NCBI GenBank assembly: GCA_030605285.1
Contig: JAUWIQ010000191.1
Coordinates: forward strand, 1 to 5,041
From: Planctomycetota bacterium
GTDB lineage: Bacteria > Planctomycetota > Planctomycetia > Pirellulales > UBA7805
Direction of reading: 5' to 3'
DNA length: 5,041 nucleotides
Part shown: positions 1-5,041 of the stretch, piece by piece
How the letters are laid out: each line of letters begins with the position of its first letter
Numbering within the stretch: position 1 is the stretch's first letter
Translations under genes and position numbers: made by a program
Notes under the pieces: model-generated
Told to the model about the DNA's origin: nothing
The model's database searches: none
The model's input: the letters and a program-made list of their open reading frames with translations, nothing else

Positions 1-89
1 ACTCTGTTCAGAAACAGATCCGGCAGCCCTGCTCTGGAAAATAGATCGTCGCCGAGAATCTTCAGACACTGAATTAAGAGATTGATTTT
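1..89. other. Unassigned window edge downstream of purE
   Basis: No gene can be assigned here. On the plus strand, one frame is open from the edge to a TGA at 83-85 and ends in a charged tail (…LWKIDRRRESSDTELRD); another is open to a TGA at 70-72. On the minus strand, the frame following the purE stop is open to the edge and reads …LKILGDDLFSRAGLPDLFLNRV, and a GTG at 69-67 opens a further frame. Any of these could be a gene end or start, but about 28 codons is too short to choose. None resembles the start of purK, the usual partner of purE. Confidence 0.3.
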
Positions 90-100
90 TTACTCAATCT
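79..100 (-). terminator. Weak hairpin over the purE stop codon
   Basis: AGATTGA (79-85) and TCAATCT (94-100) are perfect 7-bp inverted repeats around an 8-base loop, and the purE stop codon (92-90) lies inside the loop. In the purE transcript the stem is followed by a pyrimidine- and U-rich stretch (CUUAAUU) rather than a true U-run. The stem has only two G-C pairs, so it would be a weak terminator at best and may be chance. Confidence 0.2.
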
Positions 101-596
101 GCGCTTGCAACGCAGCATCTTTTGCCTTGATCTTTTCCACAAGTTTCAGCTTGAAATCCAAGAACTTCTCCCTCAGCACATCGTCACCCGTGGCTAAAAT
201 TTGAACCGCGAAAAGGCCCGCATTGCGCGGTCCGCCCATACCCACGGCCATACTGGCAACCGGGACATCGCCCGGCATCTGCACCGTAGAGAGCAACGAA
301 TCGAGCCCTCCTAAATCGGGTGTGGGCACCGGAAGGCCAATCACGGGCAATGGCGTATGGGCCGCGACCACACCCGCCAGATGGGCCGCCCCGCCGGCCG
401 CCGCAATAATCACCTGCAACCCACGTTCCGTGGCAGTCTGGGCATACTCCATTACAATCCCGGGAGTCCGATGGGCGCTCATGACACGCACCTCGCACTC
501 CACCTCAAATTCATCGAGTGCTTTCTTTACGCCTTTGATTTTAGGCCAATCACTGTCACTGCCCATCACAATACCGACACGTGGCAAACTATCCAT
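90..596 (-). CDS. purE: N5-carboxyaminoimidazole ribonucleotide mutase PurE
   Basis: PurE acts in the cytoplasm in de novo purine synthesis. The class I bacterial form moves the carboxyl group of N5-CAIR to give CAIR, working after the ATP-dependent PurK. The 168 residues match the usual single-domain length. Visible signatures are the nucleotide-binding GSDSDWP (12-18), SAHRTP (40-45) with the conserved His42, the glycine-rich AAAGGAAHLAG (65-75) with His72, PVIGLPV (84-90) and GLDSLLSTVQMP (97-108), followed by the usual NAG…AVQILA helix. The ATG start has AGGAAAA about ten bases upstream. The gene lies 73 bp downstream of an unknown membrane-anchored protein on the same strand and may be co-transcribed with it. 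No purK is visible. The class I assignment is by sequence resemblance; a class II enzyme using AIR and CO2 is less likely. Confidence 0.97.
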   Translation of the reverse strand: MDSLPRVGIVMGSDSDWPKIKGVKKALDEFEVECEVRVMSAHRTPGIVMEYAQTATERGLQVIIAAAGGAAHLAGVVAAHTPLPVIGLPVPTPDLGGLDSLLSTVQMPGDVPVASMAVGMGGPRNAGLFAVQILATGDDVLREKFLDFKLKLVEKIKAKDAALQAQIE

Positions 597-603
597 TGAT
601 ACG

Positions 604-610
604 TTTTCCT
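604..610 (-). promoter_or_regulatory. Ribosome binding site of purE
   Basis: On the minus strand AGGAAAA precedes the purE ATG. The AGGA core (610-607) is ten bases from the start codon. It supports this ATG as the start, since PurE's conserved VGIVMGSDSD strand begins seven residues later. I see no convincing sigma70 promoter in the 73-bp gap above it, which fits read-through from the upstream gene but does not prove it. Confidence 0.6.
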
Positions 611-669
611 AAAAAGATTTACCCAACAATTAAAAACAACTTCCTGTATCCAAAACTGATATCCATAAG

Positions 670-1179
670 TCAGGAGCCTAACTGTTGCTCGAACAATTTG
701 GCAAGGCCCTCAACAATTGGCTTCACACTGGCTATTTTTTTTCTGCTTGGCGAATAAACCCACGCACAGTCTATGCTCAGTACCACATGAGTGGTTTCTT
801 CACCACGAGAAAATACCAGGGCATGGGACCAGGTCGGATTGCAATTCTCGGGATCCCATTCAAAACTTTTGCTTAGCGTCAGTGCGGATTGGGCATTTTT
901 GAAACCGGGAGCCCGGGTTACTTCTCGCCTTTCTCCTGCGTAATACGCTTTGTCTGCGATCGTCAGCACGTGGCCTGGTGGAGATTCTCCCTCCAGGGAA
1001 TCGCGTGATTCTAATTTCCAGAGTTCAACATGTTCGGGACTGGCGATCAAGCGACTGGCCTGGGGACCCCAAAAATTGAGTGCCTCGTGAGTCGCTCGAT
1101 AACGAAAAGAGAGGCTAAAAACTGTGGCTATCACGGCAATTCCGAAAATGCCCGCGATCACAATCGGTCCACGACCCAT
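670..1179 (-). CDS. Membrane-anchored protein of unknown function
   Basis: I cannot assign a function to this 169-residue protein. It starts with MGRGP, then one hydrophobic segment (about residues 5-24) ending at the basic FRYR. This looks like an uncleaved N-terminal anchor with the rest outside the cytoplasm. The soluble part begins with a helix-like stretch (EALNFWGPQASRLIASPEHVELWKLE, about 32-57). A mixed alpha/beta-looking region follows, containing SKSFEWDPENCNPTW and HVVLSIDCAWVYSP, and the protein ends in a helix (KPIVEGLAKLFEQQL). The only cysteines are Cys113 and Cys138, which could pair if the domain is exported. No catalytic motif is apparent. The ATG has GAGGG nine bases upstream. 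It lies upstream of purE on the same strand and diverges from the aroB cluster. It resembles, from memory, planctomycete hypotheticals with a FWGP…A segment near the membrane; this needs a search. Confidence 0.8.
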   Translation of the reverse strand: MGRGPIVIAGIFGIAVIATVFSLSFRYRATHEALNFWGPQASRLIASPEHVELWKLESRDSLEGESPPGHVLTIADKAYYAGERREVTRAPGFKNAQSALTLSKSFEWDPENCNPTWSHALVFSRGEETTHVVLSIDCAWVYSPSRKKIASVKPIVEGLAKLFEQQLGS

Positions 1180-1188
1180 ACCTTGTAA

Positions 1189-1193
1189 CCCTC
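1189..1193 (-). promoter_or_regulatory. Ribosome binding site of the membrane-anchored protein
   Basis: On the minus strand GAGGG (1193-1189) stands nine bases before the ATG at 1179. A second purine stretch, AAGG, lies only one base from the ATG and is too close to serve. The spacing supports the chosen start, which also puts the hydrophobic anchor at the very N-terminus. Confidence 0.5.
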
Positions 1194-1222
1194 AAAGAAG
1201 CAGTCAAATCGAGCGACCCACT

Positions 1223-1250
1223 TTGTCGCTTTCGGTAGGATCATTATACT
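1223..1250 (+). promoter_or_regulatory. Candidate sigma70-type promoter, rightward
   Basis: A TTGTCG box (1223-1228, four of six to TTGACA) is followed after 16 bases by TATACT (1245-1250, five of six to TATAAT). Transcription would start near 1257, about 70 bases before the start chosen for the small protein, and could drive that gene plus aroB and dprA. The boxes are inferred by eye. They gain some support from lying in the only divergent gap of the window. Confidence 0.45.
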
Positions 1251-1263
1251 GGAGGGTGATCCT
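1237..1263. repeat. Perfect 7-bp inverted repeat around the -10 region, operator-like
   Basis: AGGATCA (1237-1243) and TGATCCT (1257-1263) are exact reverse complements separated by 13 bases. Their centres are 20 bp apart, about two helical turns, as is common for dimeric repressor sites. The spacer carries the rightward -10 box TATACT. A regulator bound here could cover both divergent promoters. A dyad of this size also occurs by chance in 5 kb, so its position is the main argument. Confidence 0.35.
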
Positions 1264-1271
1264 TTTTCCGA
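1243..1271 (-). promoter_or_regulatory. Candidate sigma70-type promoter, leftward
   Basis: Read on the minus strand, 1248-1243 is a perfect TATAAT. At a 17-base spacing the -35 position (1271-1266) reads TCGGAA, a poor match. The start point would be near 1236, giving a leader of about 57 bases to the ATG at 1179, and could serve the membrane-anchored protein and perhaps purE. Its -10 box overlaps the rightward -10 box on the opposite strand. Confidence 0.4.
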
Positions 1272-1325
1272 TCCATGGCAGGCATGTTACTCTGTCTTGC
1301 AATCCCACTTTCGGCACGAGGCAAA

Positions 1326-1559
1326 ATGGCTGACAAGTTCGACCCCTATCGTGAAGCACTGGTCATGGAGCAGGTGACGCATTGGGGTGACACCTTTGAC
1401 GATTTGGATCCGATCGAACGGGAACGGTTGGCCCTTGAACTTCATAAGACCGCTGCAGCGGCTATCAATTTAGCCTACGAGCGCACCCACACTGGATTTT
1501 GTCGTGTTATCACAGTAACCCAAGAAGATCTTCAGCGTCTGAAAACGACATCTTCCTAA
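1326..1559 (+). CDS. Small conserved-looking protein of unknown function
   Basis: This 77-residue soluble, acidic protein (MADKFDPYREALVMEQVTHW…) begins with a DPYREALV motif and a region rich in Asp and Glu (DTFDDLDPIERERLALELH). A helical alanine-rich stretch follows, then YERTHTGFCRVITVTQEDLQRL with a single cysteine (Cys59). No transmembrane segment or known catalytic motif is seen. I placed the start at ATG 1326, which has CGAGG four bases upstream and opens directly onto the conserved-looking part. An in-frame ATG at 1275 would add 17 residues (MAGMLLCLAIPLSARGK), but the only purine-rich site before it, GGAGGG at 1251-1256, is 18 bases away. The gene lies 45 bp before aroB on the same strand and is probably first in that transcription unit. 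It recalls small planctomycete hypotheticals of the DPYREALV…HTGFCR type, from memory only. Confidence 0.72.
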   Translation: MADKFDPYREALVMEQVTHWGDTFDDLDPIERERLALELHKTAAAAINLAYERTHTGFCRVITVTQEDLQRLKTTSS

Positions 1560-1561
1560 GG

Positions 1562-1585
1562 CGTCCTCCCCGGGACGTTGCCCGG
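1562..1585 (+). other. Two mutually exclusive GC-rich hairpins before aroB
   Basis: In the gap before aroB, CGTCC (1562-1566) can pair with GGACG (1573-1577). Alternatively CCGGG (1570-1574) can pair with CCCGG (1581-1585). The two stems share bases and cannot form together. The second ends two bases before the AAAGGA site of aroB. No U-run follows, so neither is an intrinsic terminator. A role in aroB translation is possible but unproven. Confidence 0.25.
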
Positions 1586-1587
1586 TT

Positions 1588-1593
1588 AAAGGA
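1588..1593 (+). promoter_or_regulatory. Ribosome binding site deciding the aroB GTG start
   Basis: AAAGGA lies 11 bases before the GTG at 1605. No ATG lies between the preceding gene and the first conserved AroB residues, so this site is the main evidence for a GTG start. Confidence 0.6.
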
Positions 1594-1604
1594 AAATCTG
1601 CCTC

Positions 1605-2708
1605 GTGATCGATCCGGCCAACTCTGTGTATGTCGACTTGGGCACGCGAAGCTATCAAATTGCGATCGGTACCGGTACGCTTGGACAATTGGGGCAATTC
1701 GCATCCGAGCATTGCCCTGCCAGTCACGCGGTGGTGATCACCGATGACAATGTCGAGCGACCCCATGCAATGGTTGTTGCCGAAAGCCTGCGCGATGCCA
1801 AGATGGAAACAGACTTGATCGTAATCCCAGCTGGTGAGCCGAGTAAATCGATCGATACGGCAACGCGGATTTGGTTGAAATGTCTGGAGGTAGGAGCAAC
1901 TCGGAAGAGTATCATTTTGGCGGTCGGTGGCGGCGTGATTGGTGATCTGGCCGGTTTCATTGCTGCAAGTTACTCACGTGGACTCCGATTTTTGCAGGTA
2001 CCAACAACTCTTCTGGCTCAAGTCGATAGCTCGGTTGGTGGCAAGGTTGGCGTCAATCTGCCGGGTGCTAAGAATATGGTAGGCGCCTTCTGGCAACCTT
2101 CCGCAGTCCTGGCTGATACCGCAACGTTAGAAACACTCCCGGCACGTGAGTATCGGGCGGGATTGGCTGAAGTGGTAAAGTACGGTGTCATCTTGGATGC
2201 AGAATTTTTTCAGTATCTTGAGCAACGTACCGACGACCTCAACCGACGCGACCCGGACGTCCTGATTGATGTGATTCAGCGGAGTTGTCAACTTAAGGCC
2301 AATGTCGTGCAAGAAGATGAGCGAGAAGAGACTGGATACCGAGCTATTTTGAATTATGGTCACACCTTCGCCCATGCATTTGAGGCGGTAACCGAATACC
2401 GCGAACTGCTCCATGGCGAAGCGGTCGCCATCGGAATGCTGTGCGCTTCGCGACTGGCAGAACAATTAGGCCGTGTCGAACCGGAATTCACAGCCCGTCA
2501 GGCCAAACTGCTCAAGGATCTGGGTCTGCCCACCAATATTCCCAGTTGCGATCCGGAAGAACTTCTCACGGCAATCCGACGAGATAAAAAGATGGAAAGT
2601 GGTAGTCTGCGTTTCGTGCTGCCGACAACGATGGGACATGTCGAGTTGGTGGACGATGTCGGTGCCGAAGATGTTTTTTCAATTCTCCAGGGTGGACGCA
2701 TCAAATGA
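1605..2708 (+). CDS. aroB: 3-dehydroquinate synthase AroB
   Basis: AroB converts DAHP to 3-dehydroquinate, the second step of the shikimate pathway to chorismate and aromatic amino acids. It is a cytoplasmic enzyme that needs NAD+ and a divalent metal. The 367 residues match the family length. The N-terminal Rossmann part shows VITDDNV (44-50), PAGEPSKS (75-82) and the NAD-binding GGGVIGDLAGF (108-118). Next come PTTLLAQVDSSVGGKVGVN (133-151) and KNMVGAFWQP (156-165). The metal ligands are expected to be Glu189 (LAEVVKYG), His253 (NYGHTFAHA) and His270 (LHGEA); all three are present, as is the basic DKK (327-329). The start is GTG with AAAGGA upstream, giving MIDPANSVYVDLGTRSY. It is the middle gene of a probable small-protein / aroB / dprA unit. 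Nothing suggests loss of activity. A DOIS-type homologue is unlikely given full-length similarity to housekeeping AroB. Confidence 0.97.
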   Translation: MIDPANSVYVDLGTRSYQIAIGTGTLGQLGQFASEHCPASHAVVITDDNVERPHAMVVAESLRDAKMETDLIVIPAGEPSKSIDTATRIWLKCLEVGATRKSIILAVGGGVIGDLAGFIAASYSRGLRFLQVPTTLLAQVDSSVGGKVGVNLPGAKNMVGAFWQPSAVLADTATLETLPAREYRAGLAEVVKYGVILDAEFFQYLEQRTDDLNRRDPDVLIDVIQRSCQLKANVVQEDEREETGYRAILNYGHTFAHAFEAVTEYRELLHGEAVAIGMLCASRLAEQLGRVEPEFTARQAKLLKDLGLPTNIPSCDPEELLTAIRRDKKMESGSLRFVLPTTMGHVELVDDVGAEDVFSILQGGRIK

Positions 2709-2735
2709 TCGGCTTGTAGCAGTCGGTAAGAGAGC

Positions 2736-2740
2736 AGGAA
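2736..2740 (+). promoter_or_regulatory. Ribosome binding site deciding the dprA GTG start
   Basis: AGGAA stands five bases before the GTG at 2746. No in-frame ATG lies between the aroB stop and the conserved DprA region. An ATG at 2705 overlapping the aroB stop is in another frame and stops after four codons. Confidence 0.55.
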
Positions 2741-2745
2741 CGCAC

Positions 2746-3855
2746 GTGGAAGCACCAAAAGAAGATCTGGAGGCTTGGTTGCGGTTGTCGCTGGTAGCGG
2801 GAGTCGGCCCCCGCATTCTCACCCAACTGCTCGAACATTTTGGATCCCCGGAAAATGCCCTTGCAGCCAAAGAAACGGAACTCTGCGAAGTTTCAGGCGT
2901 GGGTTCCAAACTGGCTCGTATCCTCTCGACTGCCGGCAAAATCGATGTCGAGGCGGAACTGGCAACCTGCCACAAACACCAGATTGAACTGCTTACGGCT
3001 CGAGATGAACCATATCCTCGCATGTTAGCGGAGATTGCCGATCCCCCAGGAGTTTTGTACTTTCAAGGCGAAATGATTGCGGCCGATTCGGTGGCGATCG
3101 CGATTGTCGGTTCGCGAAATGCCACACGCTACGGCATCGCTCAGGCAGAACGTTTGGCAAGCGGACTGGCCCGCGCTGGGGTCACGATCGTGAGCGGCTT
3201 GGCACGAGGTATCGACAGCGCGGCCCATCGCGCAGCGCTAGCTGCCGGCGGGCGAACCCTTGCGGTTCTGGCCGGTGGAATTTTAAAAATTTATCCGCCC
3301 GAACACCAAGGCCTCGCAGAAGAGATCGCCCGGCAGGGGGCTCTCGTGAGCGAAATGCCACCTAATTTTGTCCCCATTCGCAATTCGTTTCCCCAACGGA
3401 ACCGAATTATCTCGGGCCTCGCGCTCGGAACCGTTGTCGTGGAGGCGGCCGAACGAAGCGGGGCACTCATCACAGCACGGCACAGCATGGAACAGAATCG
3501 GGATGTCTTTGCGGTCCCTGGACCGGTCGATAGTCGAGCTTCCCGTGGCTGCCACGCGCTGATTCGGGACGGTGCACGGCTTGTAGAGTCGGCAGAAGAT
3601 ATCCTGGAAGAATTGGGGCCCTTGGTCGAAACGGCCGAACATGACGATGGCCGACAGATCCGTCACCCGGCCGAATTACAACTCAACCAGAACGAAACGA
3701 CGGTGCTGCAGGCGATCGATACGCAGCCGACCGAAATCGATCAGGTCGTCCGCAAAACGGGTTTGCCCGCCCACCGAGTCCTCTCCACGATCAGTGTCCT
3801 GGAGGTTCGCCAACTGCTGGTTCGCCTTCCAGGAGGGACCGTGGCGCGTCGTTAG
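2746..3855 (+). CDS. dprA: DNA-processing protein DprA (Smf family)
   Basis: DprA binds incoming single-stranded DNA in the cytoplasm and loads RecA during natural transformation; it is also widespread in bacteria not known to be competent. From the GTG start the protein has 369 residues, the normal length. An N-terminal helical SAM/HhH-like region includes LSLVAGVGPRILTQLLEHFGS (about 15-34) and VSGVGSKLA (49-57). The extended Rossmann core shows VGSRNATRYG (121-130), VSGLARGIDSAAH (149-161), FPQRNRIISGLA (215-226), VEAAERSGALITA (232-244), VPGP (257-260) and GCHALIRDGARLV (268-280). A C-terminal winged-helix-like domain (about 312-369) follows, as in many DprA proteins. All core motifs are intact. 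The gene follows aroB by 37 bp on the same strand. Its TAG stop overlaps the stop of the convergent sulfatase gene. The frame stays open upstream into aroB, but that stretch has no DprA character. Confidence 0.95.
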   Translation: MEAPKEDLEAWLRLSLVAGVGPRILTQLLEHFGSPENALAAKETELCEVSGVGSKLARILSTAGKIDVEAELATCHKHQIELLTARDEPYPRMLAEIADPPGVLYFQGEMIAADSVAIAIVGSRNATRYGIAQAERLASGLARAGVTIVSGLARGIDSAAHRAALAAGGRTLAVLAGGILKIYPPEHQGLAEEIARQGALVSEMPPNFVPIRNSFPQRNRIISGLALGTVVVEAAERSGALITARHSMEQNRDVFAVPGPVDSRASRGCHALIRDGARLVESAEDILEELGPLVETAEHDDGRQIRHPAELQLNQNETTVLQAIDTQPTEIDQVVRKTGLPAHRVLSTISVLEVRQLLVRLPGGTVARR

Positions 3856-5041
3856 CTGGGCCAGGGAAAGACGCCTGTCCGCTCGGCATAGGCCTGCCAC
3901 ATCCGGGCCATCCGCTCGACCCGCTCGGGATGCTTGTTTGCAAGATTCGTTAGCTCACTGCGATCAGCCTCGATGTCGTATAATTCCCAGTTGGCCGACT
4001 GGCCACCGGCTGGCCTTTTGGCAACCAGTTTCCACTTGCCCTCGCGGACCGCACGATTTCCCTCGTGCTCCCAGTAGATCGGTCCACGGAGGAGTGCTTG
4101 ATTGGCAAAGGCCGGCGTGAGACTTACGCCTTCTGCCGGCTGGATTGCTTTTCCCAGAAATTCTTTCGGGTATTGTGCCCCCGCCAACTCGACACAGGTT
4201 GGCATCAAGTCGATCAGATGGCTCGCCTGATGGCGGAGGCCGTTCTGCTCGGTAATCCCGGCTGGCCAGTGGACAATCAGGGGTGTGGAGATACCCCCCT
4301 CATGGGTCCAGTGCTTGTATTCCCGAAATGTGGTGTTGGAAACATTGGCCCAATGCTTGCCATAGGCAATGTACGTATCGGCTGGCCCTGGCATCGCTCG
4401 GCCTGCGCGGACTGGCCAGCCATCGCGGGTCTGCTTGGGCGCCGACCCGAAGTAGTGCAATTGCTCGGCTGGAATTTTCGCCAGCGTGGGGGCAGCGGCC
4501 CGGGGATTCGGCTTCAGACCACGCCCGGCACCCTCGGCACACCCACCGTTGTCCTGGAAAAAACAGAGTAGCGTGTTGTCCAATTGGCCCGTTTCCCGGA
4601 GCGCCTCGACGATGCGACCGATCCCCTGATCCATCGAATCAACCATCGCCGCATAGACCTCCATATTGGCCGCCTCCCACGCTTTGTGCTCAATCTGCTC
4701 CCATGCTCCCGCAGCGGGTGAAAGCTCGGCAGTCGGGCTGATGACTCCCAGCTGTTTCATCTTCTTGAGTCGGGCAGCCCGAGTCGCAGCGTAACCGGCG
4801 TCGTATTTGCCGTCGTAGCGGGCAATATCCCGCTCCCGGGCGTGCAGCGGCCAGTGCGCGGCCGTGTAGGCCACATACATGAAAAAAGGCCCGCTGCGGT
4901 CGTGTTCGCGGATGAAACGGGCCGCTTGGTCGGAAATGGCGTCCGTGTAGTAATAGGGGTCTTCAGGTTGATACTCAGCGTCTGCGAAGGGTGAGATCAT
5001 TCGATTGTTACGGCAGAGTGTCGAGGGATCCCAGAAAGAAC
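3852..5041 (-). CDS. Sulfatase (arylsulfatase family), N-terminus beyond window
   Basis: This is the C-terminal 395 residues of a sulfatase (PF00884, alkaline phosphatase superfamily), which hydrolyses sulfate esters; the substrate cannot be told. The frame continues past the Met at 5000 to the edge, reading FWDPSTLCRNNRM, a segment usual inside this family, so that Met is not the start. The C/S-x-P-S-R motif carrying the formylglycine residue and the first metal-binding aspartates must lie outside. In residues counted from the edge, His62 (TAAHWP), the metal-ligand pair Asp163-Asn164 (DNGG) and Lys242 (REYKHWTHEGG) correspond by motif to catalytic-site residues of known arylsulfatases. LIDLMPTCVELAG (275-287), WEHEGNRAVREGKWKLVA (323-340) and ELYDIEADRSELTNLA (352-367) are the usual C-terminal landmarks. 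These enzymes are normally exported; a signal peptide cannot be checked here. The stop overlaps that of dprA. Confidence 0.93.
   Translation of the reverse strand, partial: SFWDPSTLCRNNRMISPFADAEYQPEDPYYYTDAISDQAARFIREHDRSGPFFMYVAYTAAHWPLHARERDIARYDGKYDAGYAATRAARLKKMKQLGVISPTAELSPAAGAWEQIEHKAWEAANMEVYAAMVDSMDQGIGRIVEALRETGQLDNTLLCFFQDNGGCAEGAGRGLKPNPRAAAPTLAKIPAEQLHYFGSAPKQTRDGWPVRAGRAMPGPADTYIAYGKHWANVSNTTFREYKHWTHEGGISTPLIVHWPAGITEQNGLRHQASHLIDLMPTCVELAGAQYPKEFLGKAIQPAEGVSLTPAFANQALLRGPIYWEHEGNRAVREGKWKLVAKRPAGGQSANWELYDIEADRSELTNLANKHPERVERMARMWQAYAERTGVFPWPS

Noticed and set aside
3..18. Small hairpin TCTGTT/AACAGA near the left edge
   Set aside because: It is only six A/T-rich pairs with a four-base loop and no U-run, and there is no gene context to judge it by.
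223..612. Plus-strand open frame of about 129 codons over purE
   Set aside because: It is antisense to the well-conserved purE gene, and its composition is that of a reverse-strand shadow.
597..669. Promoter for purE in the 73-bp gap
   Set aside because: TTGGAT and TAATTG appear on the minus strand but at 15-base spacing with weak matches, so I did not call it.
1239..1273. Three GATC sites within 35 bases, suggesting methylation control
   Set aside because: GATC is common across this window, and nothing shows that the organism has Dam methylation.
2705..2719. ATG overlapping the aroB stop, suggesting translational coupling
   Set aside because: It is not in the dprA frame and ends after four codons at TAG 2717-2719.
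2473..2745. Long open extension of the dprA frame back into aroB (a 460-residue reading)
   Set aside because: It lies inside the conserved aroB 3' end in another frame, has no DprA-like residues, and a ribosome site stands just before the GTG at 2746 that gives a normal-length DprA.
3641..4120. Plus-strand open frame spanning the dprA-sulfatase junction
   Set aside because: It is rich in Arg, Ser and Pro, a typical out-of-frame reading, and covers the ends of two well-supported genes.
4065..4741. Plus-strand open frames of about 150-170 codons over the sulfatase
   Set aside because: The sulfatase on the opposite strand has clear family motifs throughout. Open antisense frames are expected in GC-rich sequence.

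Overview
This is an ordinary chromosomal housekeeping region. It most likely comes from a planctomycete of the Pirellulales / Rhodopirellula type. That assignment is an inference. It rests on the arylsulfatase (a family greatly expanded in these bacteria), on two small unknown proteins that resemble planctomycete hypotheticals from memory, on moderate GC, and on loosely packed genes with modest Shine-Dalgarno sites. No phage, IS, CRISPR, tRNA or rRNA signal was seen.

Layout: two leftward genes lie on the left. purE (90-596) is complete. Upstream of it in the same direction, 73 bp away, is a 169-residue membrane-anchored protein of unknown function (670-1179). A divergent intergenic region (1180-1325) holds back-to-back promoter-like boxes sharing one AT-rich core (ATTATACT, 1243-1250), within a perfect 7-bp inverted repeat (1237-1263). 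From there a rightward cluster runs: a 77-residue unknown protein (1326-1559), aroB (GTG start, 1605-2708) and dprA (GTG start, 2746-3855), with gaps of 45 and 37 bp, so probably one transcription unit. The right end is a leftward sulfatase (3852 to the window edge) whose N-terminal part, including the active-site cysteine, lies outside. The stop codons of dprA and the sulfatase overlap tail to tail within the four bases TTAG.

Functionally, purE serves de novo purine synthesis, aroB the shikimate pathway, dprA the handling of incoming single-stranded DNA during transformation, and the sulfatase hydrolysis of sulfate esters. They form no obvious joint pathway. I found no convincing new multi-gene system. 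The points most worth a second look are the divergent promoter with its dyad, the two uncharacterised small proteins beside core metabolic genes, and the overlapping convergent stops.
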